Below are positions 1-8,831 of a stretch of 64,000 nucleotides of DNA, piece after piece. The translations under genes were made by a program, and so were the position numbers. The notes under the pieces are model-generated. The model saw nothing but the letters and a program-made list of their open reading frames with translations. It had not been told where the DNA came from and made no database searches. The first letter of the stretch is position 1; each line of letters opens with the position of its first letter. Source of the stretch: Polaromonas sp. (GTDB lineage: Bacteria; Pseudomonadota; Gammaproteobacteria; Burkholderiales; Burkholderiaceae_C). The DNA lies in contig JAURVI010000044.1 of the NCBI GenBank assembly GCA_030655515.1, positions 62,001-126,000 on the forward strand, given 5' to 3'.

Positions 1-36
1 AGTTCCATGGAACACTGCGTCATTTCCTCCAATTCC

Positions 37-131
37 GTCATTGCGATTACCGCGTCGCATTCGCTCGCAATAACAGTAGCGTGGCAATCCATGGGTTCAT
101 GGATCGCCACGGCCTTCGGCCTCGCGATGAC
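37..131. repeat. Imperfect palindromic intergenic repeat
   Basis: The outer arms GTCATTGCGA (37-46) and TCGCGATGAC (122-131) pair with one mismatch. An inner hairpin pairs GTGGCAATCCATG (81-93) with CATGGATCGCCAC (98-110) across a 4-base loop, again with one mismatch. The GTCATTGCGA...CGCGATGAC ends recall a dispersed palindrome family found between genes in many proteobacteria; that link is from memory. The rest of bases 1-188, downstream of dnaE, shows no gene I can support. Confidence 0.6.
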
Positions 132-188
132 GAGACGCTTTCATCATTCGGGGCCTCGCTCAGGATTCATGACAGTTAGCGCTCGATT

Positions 189-3100
189 TCACTCATAGAC
201 AATCTGCGCCAGCCCCTGGTCGGCCTGAGCCATCCAGCTCGCCAGCGCCGCATCCGTCGGGAAAAACTTCGCCGCGTCGCCGAGCTGCAACTCCGCACGG
301 ACACCGCCGCGCTGGAGGCTCAGGCGCACCGGCAATCCGCGGCTGACCTCGCCCTGCTCGGACATCTCACGGCGCGGCGGGAAGTCCCTGACCATGCGCC
401 GCACATCGGGCGCGGCACCATTGACCGCCACGCGCAGGTATTTGCCAAAGCGGCAGCGCGCCGCATCCAGGTCCCACACCTGCGTGACCTTGAGCCGCGA
501 ACCGCCGCTGAAGCGGTCCGGCTGCAGGATGCCCTGCACGATGACCAGTTCATCGTCTTTGAGCAAGTGGCGGTTGGCGTTGATCAGCGCCTCGTCGGCG
601 GTGGCCTCGATCACGGCTGATTTGTCGTCCAGCTTGAACAGCGCCAGCTTGCCGCGCTGGCCGTTGATGACCCGAAAATCGGTCACGATGGCGGCCAGCA
701 GTTGCGGGTCGCGCGAGTCGATCAGCTCGTCGATCCTGCGTTTGGCGAACTGGCGCACTTCGCGCTCGACCTCGTCGAACAGGTGGCCCGACAAATAGAA
801 GCCGATCGCCGTTTTTTCCTGCGTCAGACGCGCCTTGACGCCGAAAGGCACGGCCTCGACCAGCGGCGGCTCCTGCGTACTGGCCGCATGGGAGTCCGAC
901 ATGTCGAACAGTCCGCCCTGATTCGCGTTGGCCTGCGTCGCGGCGGCAAATTCAAAAGCCCGGTCTACCGAGGCCAGCAGCGAGGCGCGGTTCAGTTGCA
1001 GGTTGTCGAAGGCCCCCGCCTTGATCAAGGCCTCGACCGTGCGCTTGTTGAGTTTGGACTTGTCGACCCGCACGCAAAAATCATAGAGCGAGGTGAAGGC
1101 CCCACCCTCCTCGCGCGCCGCCACGATGGCAGCAATCGCCTGCTGGCCGGTGCCCTTGACCGCGCCGAGGCCGTAACGGATGCTGGTGTCTGTGATCGGC
1201 TCGAAACGGTATTGGCCGCGGTTCACGTCGGGCGCTTCGAAGCTCAAGCCCATCTTCAGCGCATCGCCGAACAGCACCTTGAGCTGGTCGGTGTCGCCCA
1301 TCTCCACCGTCATGTTGGCGCAGAAAAATTCGGCCGTGTAATGGACCTTGATCCAGGCCGTGTGGTAGGCCAGCAGGGAATACGCGGCAGCATGCGACTT
1401 GTTGAAGCCGTAGCCCGCGAACTTCTCCATCAGGTCGAAGACCTCGTCGGCCTGGGCCTCGTTGAGCCCGTTCTTGGCGGCGCCATCGCGAAAAATCTGG
1501 CGGTGCGTGGCCATTTCGTCCGCATCTTTTTTACCCATCGCGCGGCGCAGCATGTCCGCGCCACCGAGCGAATAGCCGCCCAGAATCTGGGCGGTCTGCA
1601 TCACCTGCTCCTGGTAGACCATGATGCCGTAGGTCTCGCTGAGCATGTCGGCCACCAGCGGGTGAGGGTAAATGACTTCCTCGCGACCATGCTTGCGCGC
1701 CACGAAGCTCGGGATCAGGTCCATGGGCCCGGGGCGGTACAAGGCGTTGAGCGCAATCAGGTCCTCCAGGCGGGTCGGCCTGGCGTCCTTGAGCATGCCC
1801 TGCATGCCGCGGCTTTCAAACTGGAACACCGCTTCGGTCTTGCCATCGGAAAAAAGCCTGTAGACGCGGGCGTCATCGATAGGCAGGTCTTCGTAGCGAA
1901 AGTTCTGCTGGCCCGGGTGGCGTTCAATGATGAAGTCTTTGGCCAGCTCCAGAATCGTCAGCGTCGCCAGCCCCAGGAAGTCGAACTTCACCAGGCCGAT
2001 GGCTTCCACGTCGTTCTTGTCGAACTGGCTGACCGCCGAGCCGCTGCCCGGCTGCTGGTACAGCGGACAAAAGTCGGTCAGCTTGCCCGGGGCGATCAGC
2101 ACGCCGCCGGCGTGCATGCCGACGTTGCGCGTCAGACCTTCGAGCTTGCGGGCCAGCTCCAGCAGCGTGCGCACATCTTCTTCCTTGCGCTCGCGCTCGG
2201 CCAGAATCGGTTCGGCCTCCAGCGCATAGACCAGCTTGTCGTTTTTGTCGCGGTCGGGCGGCGGCAATTGCAGCGTCACGGCCTGGCCCGGCTTGTTCGG
2301 GATCAGCTTGGAAATGCCATCGCAAAAGCCGTAGGCAAAATCGAGCACCCGGCCGACGTCGCGAATCGCCGCCCGCGCCGCCATGGTGCCGAAGGTGACG
2401 ATCTGGCTCACCGCTTCCTTGCCGTATTTGTCCTTGACGTAATCAATCACGCGATCACGGTTGGTCTGGCAAAAATCAATATCGAAGTCGGGCATGGACA
2501 CCCGCTCCGGGTTCAGGAAACGCTCGAACAGCAGGTTGTATTGCAGCGGGTCCAGGTCGGTGATCTTCAGCGAATACGCCACCAGCGAACCGGCGCCGGA
2601 GCCCCGGCCCGGCCCCACCGGGCAGCCATTGTTTTTGGCCCAGTTGATGAAGTCGCCGACGATCAGGAAGTAGCCCGGAAAACCCATTTTCAAAATGGTG
2701 TTGATCTCGAACTCCAGCCGCTCCACATAGGCCGGACGCTTTTGCTGGCGCACGGCTTCATCGGGGTAGAGATGGGCCAGGCGCTGTTCCAGGCCTTCGA
2801 AGGAGGCATGGCGAAAGTAGGCGTCGATCGGCAGGCGCACGCCATTGACTTCGGGGGTCGGGTAGTCGGGCAGCATCGGTTTGCCCAGCGCCAGCGTCAG
2901 GTTGCAGCGCTTGGCAATTTCCAGCGTGTTGGCCAGCGCCGACGGCAGGTCGGCAAACAGCGTTGCCATCTGGGCCGAGGACTTGAAATACTGCTCGCGA
3001 GTGAACTTGCGCACGCGCCGCGCATTGCCCAAAATTTCGCCTTCGGCAATACAGACGCGGGCTTCGTGGGCCTCATAGTCCTCGTAGCTCAAAAATTGCA

Positions 3101-3698
3101 CCGGGTGCGTGGCGACCACCGGGAGCCTGAGCCGCGCCGCCAACTGGACCGCCGCCGCCACATGCTGCTCATCGTCAACACGCTGCGCACGCTGCAGCTC
3201 CAGGTAAAAACGGTGCGGAAACAGCCCCGCCAGATGCAGCGCGCACGCCAGCGCGCGCGGGCCATCGCCCTGCACCAGCGCCTGCCCCACGGCGCCGCCC
3301 TGCGCGCCGGACAGGGCAATCAGGCCTTCATTGAGTTCCTGCAACCATTCCAGCCGGATGACGGCCTGGTCGCGCACCACGCCTTTTGTCCAGGCCCGCG
3401 TCAGCAACTCCGACAGGTTCAGGTAGCCCTGGCGGTTTTGCACCAGCAGCAGCAGCCGGGCCGGCGCCGCACCGGCATCCTTGCCGGGCACCTGCACCCA
3501 CACGTCGGCCCCGATCAGCGGTTTGACGCCGGCGCCGCGGGCTTCCCTGTAAAACTTGACCGTGCCAAACAGATTGCTCAGGTCGGTGATGGTCAGCGCG
3601 GGCTGCCGGTCGGCTGCTGCGGTTTGAACAATTTCATCAATACGGTTGGTACCGTCGACTACCGAGAATTCGGTGTGAATACGTAAATGGACGAACAT
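189..3698 (-). CDS. dnaE: DNA polymerase III alpha subunit
   Basis: This is the replicative DNA polymerase catalytic subunit, 1169 residues, the normal length for DnaE. The N-terminus (MFVHLRIHTEFSVVDGTNRI) opens a PHP domain. The palm carries the PDFDIDFC motif with two catalytic aspartates, after the GPGRGSGAGSLVAYSL segment, and the C-terminal part has the HhH and OB-fold region. The ATG lies at 3698. Its first ~21 codons and ~100 bases of upstream sequence are duplicated at 22961-23122, so the promoter area sits inside a direct repeat. The gene is intact. The nearest upstream sequence (3705-3965) is debris of an efflux operon rather than a normal neighbour. Confidence 0.97.
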   Translation of the reverse strand: MFVHLRIHTEFSVVDGTNRIDEIVQTAAADRQPALTITDLSNLFGTVKFYREARGAGVKPLIGADVWVQVPGKDAGAAPARLLLLVQNRQGYLNLSELLTRAWTKGVVRDQAVIRLEWLQELNEGLIALSGAQGGAVGQALVQGDGPRALACALHLAGLFPHRFYLELQRAQRVDDEQHVAAAVQLAARLRLPVVATHPVQFLSYEDYEAHEARVCIAEGEILGNARRVRKFTREQYFKSSAQMATLFADLPSALANTLEIAKRCNLTLALGKPMLPDYPTPEVNGVRLPIDAYFRHASFEGLEQRLAHLYPDEAVRQQKRPAYVERLEFEINTILKMGFPGYFLIVGDFINWAKNNGCPVGPGRGSGAGSLVAYSLKITDLDPLQYNLLFERFLNPERVSMPDFDIDFCQTNRDRVIDYVKDKYGKEAVSQIVTFGTMAARAAIRDVGRVLDFAYGFCDGISKLIPNKPGQAVTLQLPPPDRDKNDKLVYALEAEPILAERERKEEDVRTLLELARKLEGLTRNVGMHAGGVLIAPGKLTDFCPLYQQPGSGSAVSQFDKNDVEAIGLVKFDFLGLATLTILELAKDFIIERHPGQQNFRYEDLPIDDARVYRLFSDGKTEAVFQFESRGMQGMLKDARPTRLEDLIALNALYRPGPMDLIPSFVARKHGREEVIYPHPLVADMLSETYGIMVYQEQVMQTAQILGGYSLGGADMLRRAMGKKDADEMATHRQIFRDGAAKNGLNEAQADEVFDLMEKFAGYGFNKSHAAAYSLLAYHTAWIKVHYTAEFFCANMTVEMGDTDQLKVLFGDALKMGLSFEAPDVNRGQYRFEPITDTSIRYGLGAVKGTGQQAIAAIVAAREEGGAFTSLYDFCVRVDKSKLNKRTVEALIKAGAFDNLQLNRASLLASVDRAFEFAAATQANANQGGLFDMSDSHAASTQEPPLVEAVPFGVKARLTQEKTAIGFYLSGHLFDEVEREVRQFAKRRIDELIDSRDPQLLAAIVTDFRVINGQRGKLALFKLDDKSAVIEATADEALINANRHLLKDDELVIVQGILQPDRFSGGSRLKVTQVWDLDAARCRFGKYLRVAVNGAAPDVRRMVRDFPPRREMSEQGEVSRGLPVRLSLQRGGVRAELQLGDAAKFFPTDAALASWMAQADQGLAQIVYE

Positions 3699-3797
3699 GG
3701 CTTCATTTTAGGGTGCGAAACAATGAGGAAACGGACGCCTTTGAATCCGATGCCGGCACCTTCAGGAACGTGATCGGCTGGCGCAGCAGCAACCACC
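3636..3797. repeat. 162-bp direct repeat, copy A
   Basis: This copy matches 22961-23122 at a constant offset of 19,325 bases. I found only two mismatches (a3642/g22967, and a c/t in GATGCCGGC versus GATGTCGGC). It spans the start of dnaE (the first ~21 codons) and about 100 bases upstream, which themselves derive from a decayed hlyD. Here dnaE continues intact to the left, and the hlyD/tolC remnant continues to the right. Confidence 0.95.
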
Positions 3798-3965
3798 CGA
3801 CGGCGAGGTCAATGACAACAAGGCCGCCGTCACCGGAACGAGCAAGCGTTTGGGGCGCGTTTTCATTCCATCATTCTCACCAAATTAAGAGTTCGCCCGT
3901 CGGCGTGCTTCAGACGCAGCCCCGCCAGTGCCGCATCAAAAAGCGCATTGGCGGGGTTGCCGGGG
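3708..3965 (-). pseudogene. Remnant of a tolC-hlyD junction
   Basis: On the minus strand 3965-3889 encodes NPANALFDAALAGLRLK, which matches the last residues of the intact TolC-like protein ending at 28375 (NHANALSDAALAGLRLK). After a frameshifted stop, an ATG at 3866 opens MKTRPKRLLVPV, matching the start of the intact HlyD at 28355 (MKTPPKRLLVPV). A second frameshift leads into GWLLLRQPIT, the equivalent of its membrane anchor, and the frame ends just before dnaE. So this is a decayed second copy of the tolC/hlyD boundary in the same orientation as at 28.3 kb, with the middle of both genes gone. Its last ~90 bases are part of the 162-bp repeat. Bases 3966-4136, up to the next gene, show nothing recognisable. 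Confidence 0.8.
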
Positions 3966-4136
3966 GTTGGTCATACTGCGTCTTTTTGCCCATGGGGGCG
4001 TTGCAATCCATGAGTAAAATAGGTCTCAGGTTTTGTTTCTATTGCAACCTCGAATTAAACTGGCCGACGGTTTTTATGGCATTCTCCGTGGCTGGAGAAC
4101 GCAGAACCGGTAACACACATCGGGAAGGATGTAACT

Positions 4137-4454
4137 ATGGAATGGACCACAGGACTGGCTTATTTCCTTGCCGGGGTCTTTCTGGCCAACGGTGTTCCCC
4201 ATTTCGTCAATGGCATTTCCGGCCGCTCCTTCCAGAGTCCGTTCGCCAAGCCTCCGGGCGTGGGGGAATCCTCCCCGGTGATCAACGTGATCTGGGGGTT
4301 GATCAACTTTGTCATCGGCTACGGCCTGCTGCGGGGGGTAGGCGTTTTCTCCTTCTCCGACACTGCCGCGATGGGAGCGGTGGCCTTGGGTGCATTGCTG
4401 GCCGGAGCGGGGCTTGCTTGGCATTTCGGCCGGGTACGGGCCAGCAAGCATTGA
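4137..4454 (+). CDS. Small integral membrane protein, unknown function
   Basis: The predicted protein has 105 residues and is very hydrophobic, with about three membrane segments: near residues 4-20 (TGLAYFLAGVFLANGVPHF), 48-66 (INVIWGLINFVIGYGLL) and 75-96 (AAMGAVALGALLAGAGLAW). A short soluble loop, GRSFQSPFAKPPGVGESSP, follows the first helix. AAGGA stands about 7 bases before the ATG. I do not recognise a named family with certainty. It is the first gene inside the 19.3-kb segment, convergent with the TRAP operon, and nothing ties it to the catabolic genes beyond position. Confidence 0.7.
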   Translation: MEWTTGLAYFLAGVFLANGVPHFVNGISGRSFQSPFAKPPGVGESSPVINVIWGLINFVIGYGLLRGVGVFSFSDTAAMGAVALGALLAGAGLAWHFGRVRASKH

Positions 4455-4482
4455 TTATTTCCCTCAATGACGGTTCAGCAGA

Positions 4483-5763
4483 TTACCTCGCCCCATAAAC
4501 CAGATTGGGCAGCCACAGCGACAATTCCGGAACATAGGTCACCACGATCAGGAGCCCGGCAAGGAGGACAATGAACGGAGTGACTCCCTTGATGGCCTCG
4601 GACATGGGCGCCTTGGTGATGCCCGACAGCACATAGAGGTTGAGGCCGACCGGAGGCGTTATCAGGGCGAGTTCCAGATTGATGACGATGATGACAGCGA
4701 AATGCACCGGGTCAATGCCCAGCGGCTTGAGCACCGGAACCAGCAACGGCAGGGTGATCAGCATGATCGAAGCCCCTTCCAGGAACATGCCCAGAATCAA
4801 CAGGATGCCGTTTATCGCGAGCAGGAACTGCCAGGGGCTAAAGCCGTTGTCGACGATGAATTTGACGATGCGCGCCGGTCCGCCGGCTTCCGTCATCCAA
4901 TGACCGAACACCAGGGCGGTGGCCACGATCAACAGGATGCTGGCGCCGCTTTTCATTGCGTCACCCATCACGCCGATCGATTCGCGCCAGCTAAAACCCT
5001 TGTAGACGATGGCGCTGACGATCAGGGTGACCAGTGCAGCAAACGCCGCAGCCTCGGTGATGGTGACGACGCCGCCGTAGATGCCCACGGCAATGACCAG
5101 TGGTACCGCCAGCGCCGGTAGCGCGCGCAGGTTGACGCGGATGAACTCCTGGCGGGACAGCGCCTTCTCGCGCGGATAGTTGTGGCGGCGCGCGTACCAC
5201 ATGACATAGAGCGCGAAGATGCCGGCCTGAATCAAGCCCGGCACTACGCCGGCCAGAAACAGGCGCGGCACCGATTCCTCGGCGATGATGGCATAGAGGA
5301 TGAATGCCAGGCTGGGCGGGATCAGGATGCCAAGGGTGCCGGAAGCGCCGACCACGCCCAGGGCGAACGGTCGCTCGTAATTGCGCGACAGCATCGCAGG
5401 CACCAGGATCGTGCCCATGGCCAGCGCCGTCGCCACGCTTGAACCCGATACGGCAGCGAAGATGGTGCAACCGAACACGCAGACGAGGCCAAGACCGCCT
5501 CGCAGGCGCCCGGTCCAGGCGCTGGCGAAATCGATAAGCGCCCCGGCCACCCCGCCGCGCTGCATGAAGGTGGCAGCGATGACGAAGAACGGCACCGACA
5601 TCAGGGTGTCCGAATTGAACTGATCGACGATCTTCTGGGCAATACTGACCAAGGGCTGTCCATCGACCCCGAACAATATGATCGCCGTCATGCCGAGGAC
5701 GAGAAAAATCGGCAGGCCGCTGGCCAGAAAAACAAAGAACAACCCGAGTAAAACGTTCGACAC
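4483..5763 (-). CDS. dctM: TRAP transporter large permease (DctM type)
   Basis: This is the ion-coupled transport subunit of a tripartite TRAP carboxylate importer in the inner membrane. It has 426 residues, the usual length, and about twelve hydrophobic segments. It contains the GSSVATALAMGTILVPAML and GASGTLGILIPPSLAFILY motifs and the C-terminal LALITPPVGLNLYVLSGI typical of DctM. The start is GTG at 5763, supported by AAGGAG 7 bases upstream; no in-frame ATG fits better. It is the last gene of the dctP-dctQ-dctM operon (minus strand, gaps of ~100 and ~60 bases). The substrate cannot be read from sequence; the context suggests an organic acid fed to the adjoining CoA-thioester pathway. Confidence 0.93.
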   Translation of the reverse strand: MSNVLLGLFFVFLASGLPIFLVLGMTAIILFGVDGQPLVSIAQKIVDQFNSDTLMSVPFFVIAATFMQRGGVAGALIDFASAWTGRLRGGLGLVCVFGCTIFAAVSGSSVATALAMGTILVPAMLSRNYERPFALGVVGASGTLGILIPPSLAFILYAIIAEESVPRLFLAGVVPGLIQAGIFALYVMWYARRHNYPREKALSRQEFIRVNLRALPALAVPLVIAVGIYGGVVTITEAAAFAALVTLIVSAIVYKGFSWRESIGVMGDAMKSGASILLIVATALVFGHWMTEAGGPARIVKFIVDNGFSPWQFLLAINGILLILGMFLEGASIMLITLPLLVPVLKPLGIDPVHFAVIIVINLELALITPPVGLNLYVLSGITKAPMSEAIKGVTPFIVLLAGLLIVVTYVPELSLWLPNLVYGAR

Positions 5764-5822
5764 GTCAGCACTCCTTAAAGTGGTAATAAATCAGGTGGAT
5801 CGACGGGAATTGGGAGATGCGG

Positions 5823-6344
5823 TCAACTCTCACGGCCTGAATGCACCGACATCGTTTCCGGATCGTAACGAAACAAGTAAAGATAAAGCCGTCGAACATA
5901 GCGCAATGCCATTAAAGCGAAGCCCGTCGGCAGGGCGGCATAATAGACCCACATCGGAAAACGCAGGGCGGTGACGGACCGCTCGTCCATTTGCCACGAG
6001 TCGAGCGTTGCCAGAACGCCGTAATACGTCAACACCAGGCAAAAGACCAAGGCGAAAACAATGTTGAAAATCTCGACCGACCGCTGGGATTTCGCCGGCA
6101 ACAACCGCAAAACCAAGTCGGCGCGGACATGGGCATCCTCATGGACCAGCAGGCTGGCGGCCACGAACACCGCCCAGACGATCAGATAGATGACGATCTC
6201 CCCCGCCCAGGCCGTCGGCAGGCCGGCAGACGAAAAGTATCGCCCAATCATCTGGTAGGCGGCGATGGCCAGCGCGGCAATCGCCAGCAGGCCGATCAGG
6301 TTGCGTTCGAGCCAATTCCATCCGGATAACAATGCGTGCAGCAT
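5823..6344 (-). CDS. dctQ: TRAP transporter small permease (DctQ type)
   Basis: The 173-residue inner-membrane protein has four predicted helices, including LIGLLAIAALAIAAYQMI near residues 15-33 and VIYLIVWAVFVAASLLV near 46-62. The latter is followed by HEDAHVRADLVLRLLP, the conserved DctQ cytoplasmic-loop motif. The C-terminal helix AALPTGFALMALRYVRRLY completes the family pattern. AAAGGA precedes the ATG. It sits between dctP and dctM, as in standard TRAP operons, and probably stabilises the large permease and receives the binding protein. Confidence 0.9.
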   Translation of the reverse strand: MLHALLSGWNWLERNLIGLLAIAALAIAAYQMIGRYFSSAGLPTAWAGEIVIYLIVWAVFVAASLLVHEDAHVRADLVLRLLPAKSQRSVEIFNIVFALVFCLVLTYYGVLATLDSWQMDERSVTALRFPMWVYYAALPTGFALMALRYVRRLYLYLFRYDPETMSVHSGRES

Positions 6345-6448
6345 TTCATTCCTTTCCCGAGCCCAATCAAGGCTGAACCGTGGTACACAGACACGGGATC
6401 CGGGCGGCCGTGTCCGGCGCCTGGACCCCGCACGTTTGGAGCGCCGCC

Positions 6449-7462
6449 TTAACGGAGGGCCTGCGCCAATTTTCTGGCAAAATCCGGGTCGATCTTGAGC
6501 GCTTTAACCCATTCGTCGTAATCCTGCATCATCCGCTCGCGCACTGCGGCTACCGTCTTCGAATCGGGGGTAACGATCTTGACTCCATTGGCGATCAAGA
6601 CATCCCGGGCTTGGGTTTGCGCCGCCGCCATCGCCGCGCGCTGGGCGGGCACTTGCTCCTGCCAGGTGTCGGCCAAAATCCTTTGCAGGTCGGGCGGCAA
6701 CTTGTCCCAAAAACCTCCGTTCAGCATCGGAACGTAGTGAGCGAGAAGTTGATAATCCTCAAAGCTGTGCTTCACGCCGGATTCCCACATCTTGGAAGAG
6801 ACGACGCTGTCGTGAGCTGAAAGGAACCCATCGGCCTTGCCTTGGGACAAGGCGAGCGCAAGGTCGGGAAAGGGTATGGTGACGACATTGGCCTTGAGGA
6901 ACTTCAACCGCAGTTCATTGCCTGCCCCGCCGGGGGTGCGAATGGTCATCCCCTGTATATCCTGGAAGCTGTTGATCGGCTTGTTGGTGCTGTACCACTG
7001 CCCCGAGCCCATTTCCAGCCAAGCACCGAGTATCTTCGCGTTGAGCTTGGTTTCCAGGCTCTTGTTCAGTTCCCGACCCAGCTCGCCGTCGGTGATCTTG
7101 CGCACCGGTTCAAACCTCATCCCATAGAGTACCGGCAAGCCCGTGAAGTTGAAGTTGGGGTCGATCCCTCCCAGCAGCCAGGTGCCGGGCACTGCCATCT
7201 CCACCGCACCCTGGCGGATCGCCTTGCTCACATCGCGGTCGTTGAAAAGCTGGCCGCTATGGAACAGCTCGATGTCGAGCCTGTTGCCGACCTTTGTCTT
7301 CAGCGCGGCGACATAGTCGTTCATGACTTTGGTTTTAACGTGCTGCGCCGGGCTATCGACCGAAATCCGCATCTTGATCGGCTGAGCCCATGCGCTGACG
7401 GTAACCGCCATCCATAGGATGACAGCCAGCACTCCACATTGAGTTATTCGAATCTTACTCAT
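6449..7462 (-). CDS. dctP: TRAP substrate-binding protein (DctP family)
   Basis: This is a periplasmic solute receptor of 337 residues with a Sec signal peptide at residues ~1-27, ending SAWAQP. Family landmarks are visible: VDSPAQHVKTKVMNDYV near the N-terminus, RTPGGAGNELRLKFLKANVVTIPF in the middle with the substrate-carboxylate arginine region, and the ALSQGKADGFLSAHDSVVSSKMWESG stretch. GGAGACACCTG lies directly before the ATG. It is the first gene of the TRAP operon. A LacI-type palindrome lies 131 bases upstream in the region shared with the divergent CoA-transferase, so both units are probably co-regulated. Confidence 0.93.
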   Translation of the reverse strand: MSKIRITQCGVLAVILWMAVTVSAWAQPIKMRISVDSPAQHVKTKVMNDYVAALKTKVGNRLDIELFHSGQLFNDRDVSKAIRQGAVEMAVPGTWLLGGIDPNFNFTGLPVLYGMRFEPVRKITDGELGRELNKSLETKLNAKILGAWLEMGSGQWYSTNKPINSFQDIQGMTIRTPGGAGNELRLKFLKANVVTIPFPDLALALSQGKADGFLSAHDSVVSSKMWESGVKHSFEDYQLLAHYVPMLNGGFWDKLPPDLQRILADTWQEQVPAQRAAMAAAQTQARDVLIANGVKIVTPDSKTVAAVRERMMQDYDEWVKALKIDPDFARKLAQALR

Positions 7463-7592
7463 CAGGTGTCTCCTTCTTCTGCTGGTTTATATTTAACAAC
7501 CATTTAGACGGTTGTCTTTTGCTCCATGACGGGCCAGCGATTGCCTTCCTATCCGGCCACTTGCCCGCTCAGATAAGCGTTTGCATAGTATC

Positions 7593-7607
7593 ATGGAAAC
7601 GTTTCAT
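7593..7607. promoter_or_regulatory. Predicted LacI-family operator, site 1
   Basis: ATGGAAACGTTTCAT has a perfect 10-bp palindromic core, GAAACGTTTC (7596-7605). It lies 15 bases before the GTG of the CoA-transferase and in the divergent region upstream of dctP. A possible -10, TAGTAT (7587-7592), abuts it. The same core recurs at 9977-9986 and 18506-18515, and a LacI-family gene starts at 8832. Binding is inference. Confidence 0.7.
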
Positions 7608-7622
7608 TTCAAGGAGCTTTTC

Positions 7623-8759
7623 GTGGCAGCAATAATGAACAATGCCTTGGCGGGCATTCTGGTCGTCGAAATCGGTCAGGCCGTGGCCGCGCCATTTTGC
7701 GGAACGCGCCTGGCGGAAGCTGGCGCCCGGGTCATCAAGGTAGAGCGCCCGGAAGGCGATTTCGCCCGAGCCTATGATTCCCATTGGAAAGGGGATAGCT
7801 TGTTTTTCGCCTACCTAAACCGGGGCAAGGAATCCATCACGCTGGACCTCAAGAACCCCGGGGATGTCGCGCTGCTGCACAAAATCATAGATCAAGCCGA
7901 TGTCTTCATTCAGAACCTGGCCCCCGGTGCCGCAGAGCGCGCGGGGTTCGGCTCGGATGCGTTGCGTGCCCGCAACCCCAGACTCATCACCTGCGACATC
8001 AGCGGGTATGGCCTGGACGGACCTTACCGGGACATGAAGGCATATGATCTTCTGATTCAGGCCGAAAGCGGGCTGGCCGCCGTTTCCGGGACGCCGGAGG
8101 CCCCCGGCCGATGCGGTGTTTCAATATGCGATATGGTCTGCGCCACCAATGCCTACGCCGGCATTCTGCAAGCCATCATCGCCCGTGAGCGCACCGGCGT
8201 CGGGGCGGGCTTGTCGATTTCGCTGTTCGACTGTCTGGCAGACTGGATGAGTGTCTTTCTTTCGGTATACGAACTGACGGGCAAGGCGCCGCCACGGACC
8301 GGCTTCAGCCACTCCCTCATCGCGCCTTATGGCGCCTTTCGCATCGGAGACGGAACGAAGCTGGTCATTGCCGTGCAAAATCAGCGGGAGTGGCTCAGGT
8401 TTTGTGAAATCGTTCTGCAACGCCCGGAACTCGCCAATCAACCGGAATATGCAAACAATCCGGCACGCAACATCAATCGGGACGCCTTGAGCGCCGCAAT
8501 CGAGGAGATTTTCTCCCCCCTTGATCGCGCTACGGTGGTTAATCGGCTGCGCCAGGCCGCCATAGCTTACGGCGCCATCAATGAAGTGGCTGACTTGGCC
8601 AAGCATCCGGCCCTGCGGCGCGCCTTCATGGAAACCGGGAAAGGGCCACTGCAAATCGTCGCGCCCTCCCTGCGCATCGCCGGAGAGGCTGATAGAATTG
8701 GCCGCGTTCCCGCTCTCGGGGAACATGCGGATGAGATTCGCGCCGAATTCTCGGACTGA
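7623..8759 (+). CDS. Family III acyl-CoA transferase (CaiB/BaiF)
   Basis: This cytoplasmic CoA-transferase moves CoA between carboxylic acids through an aspartyl-CoA thioester. I place the start at GTG 7623 because AAGGAG stands 6 bases upstream (7611-7616); an ATG at 7581 lies ahead of the operator and has no ribosome site. That gives 378 residues. The N-terminal LVVEIGQAVAAPFCGTRLAEAGARVIKVERP and the LITCDISGYGLDGPY motif are family hallmarks. The catalytic aspartate is about residue 170, in GVSICDMVCATNAYAG. It probably activates the acid imported by the adjoining TRAP system. The substrate is not readable; succinyl-CoA:dicarboxylate transferases belong to this family. Confidence 0.92.
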   Translation: MAAIMNNALAGILVVEIGQAVAAPFCGTRLAEAGARVIKVERPEGDFARAYDSHWKGDSLFFAYLNRGKESITLDLKNPGDVALLHKIIDQADVFIQNLAPGAAERAGFGSDALRARNPRLITCDISGYGLDGPYRDMKAYDLLIQAESGLAAVSGTPEAPGRCGVSICDMVCATNAYAGILQAIIARERTGVGAGLSISLFDCLADWMSVFLSVYELTGKAPPRTGFSHSLIAPYGAFRIGDGTKLVIAVQNQREWLRFCEIVLQRPELANQPEYANNPARNINRDALSAAIEEIFSPLDRATVVNRLRQAAIAYGAINEVADLAKHPALRRAFMETGKGPLQIVAPSLRIAGEADRIGRVPALGEHADEIRAEFSD

Positions 8760-8831
8760 GAGGATTGGCGCAATCGCCGAATAGCAGTTCATTCTCGGCC
8801 CATAGGGTTTGAATTGCGTTGTGAGGAATAG

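Noticed and set aside
702-3686. Very long antisense open frame (994 codons) opposite dnaE
   Set aside because: Mirror frame of a GC-rich real gene; its protein is Arg/His/Gln-rich with no family motif.
3713-4498. Plus-strand open frame across the island's left edge
   Set aside because: It covers the minus-strand hlyD/tolC debris and shares bases with the better-supported 4137-4454 gene in another frame.
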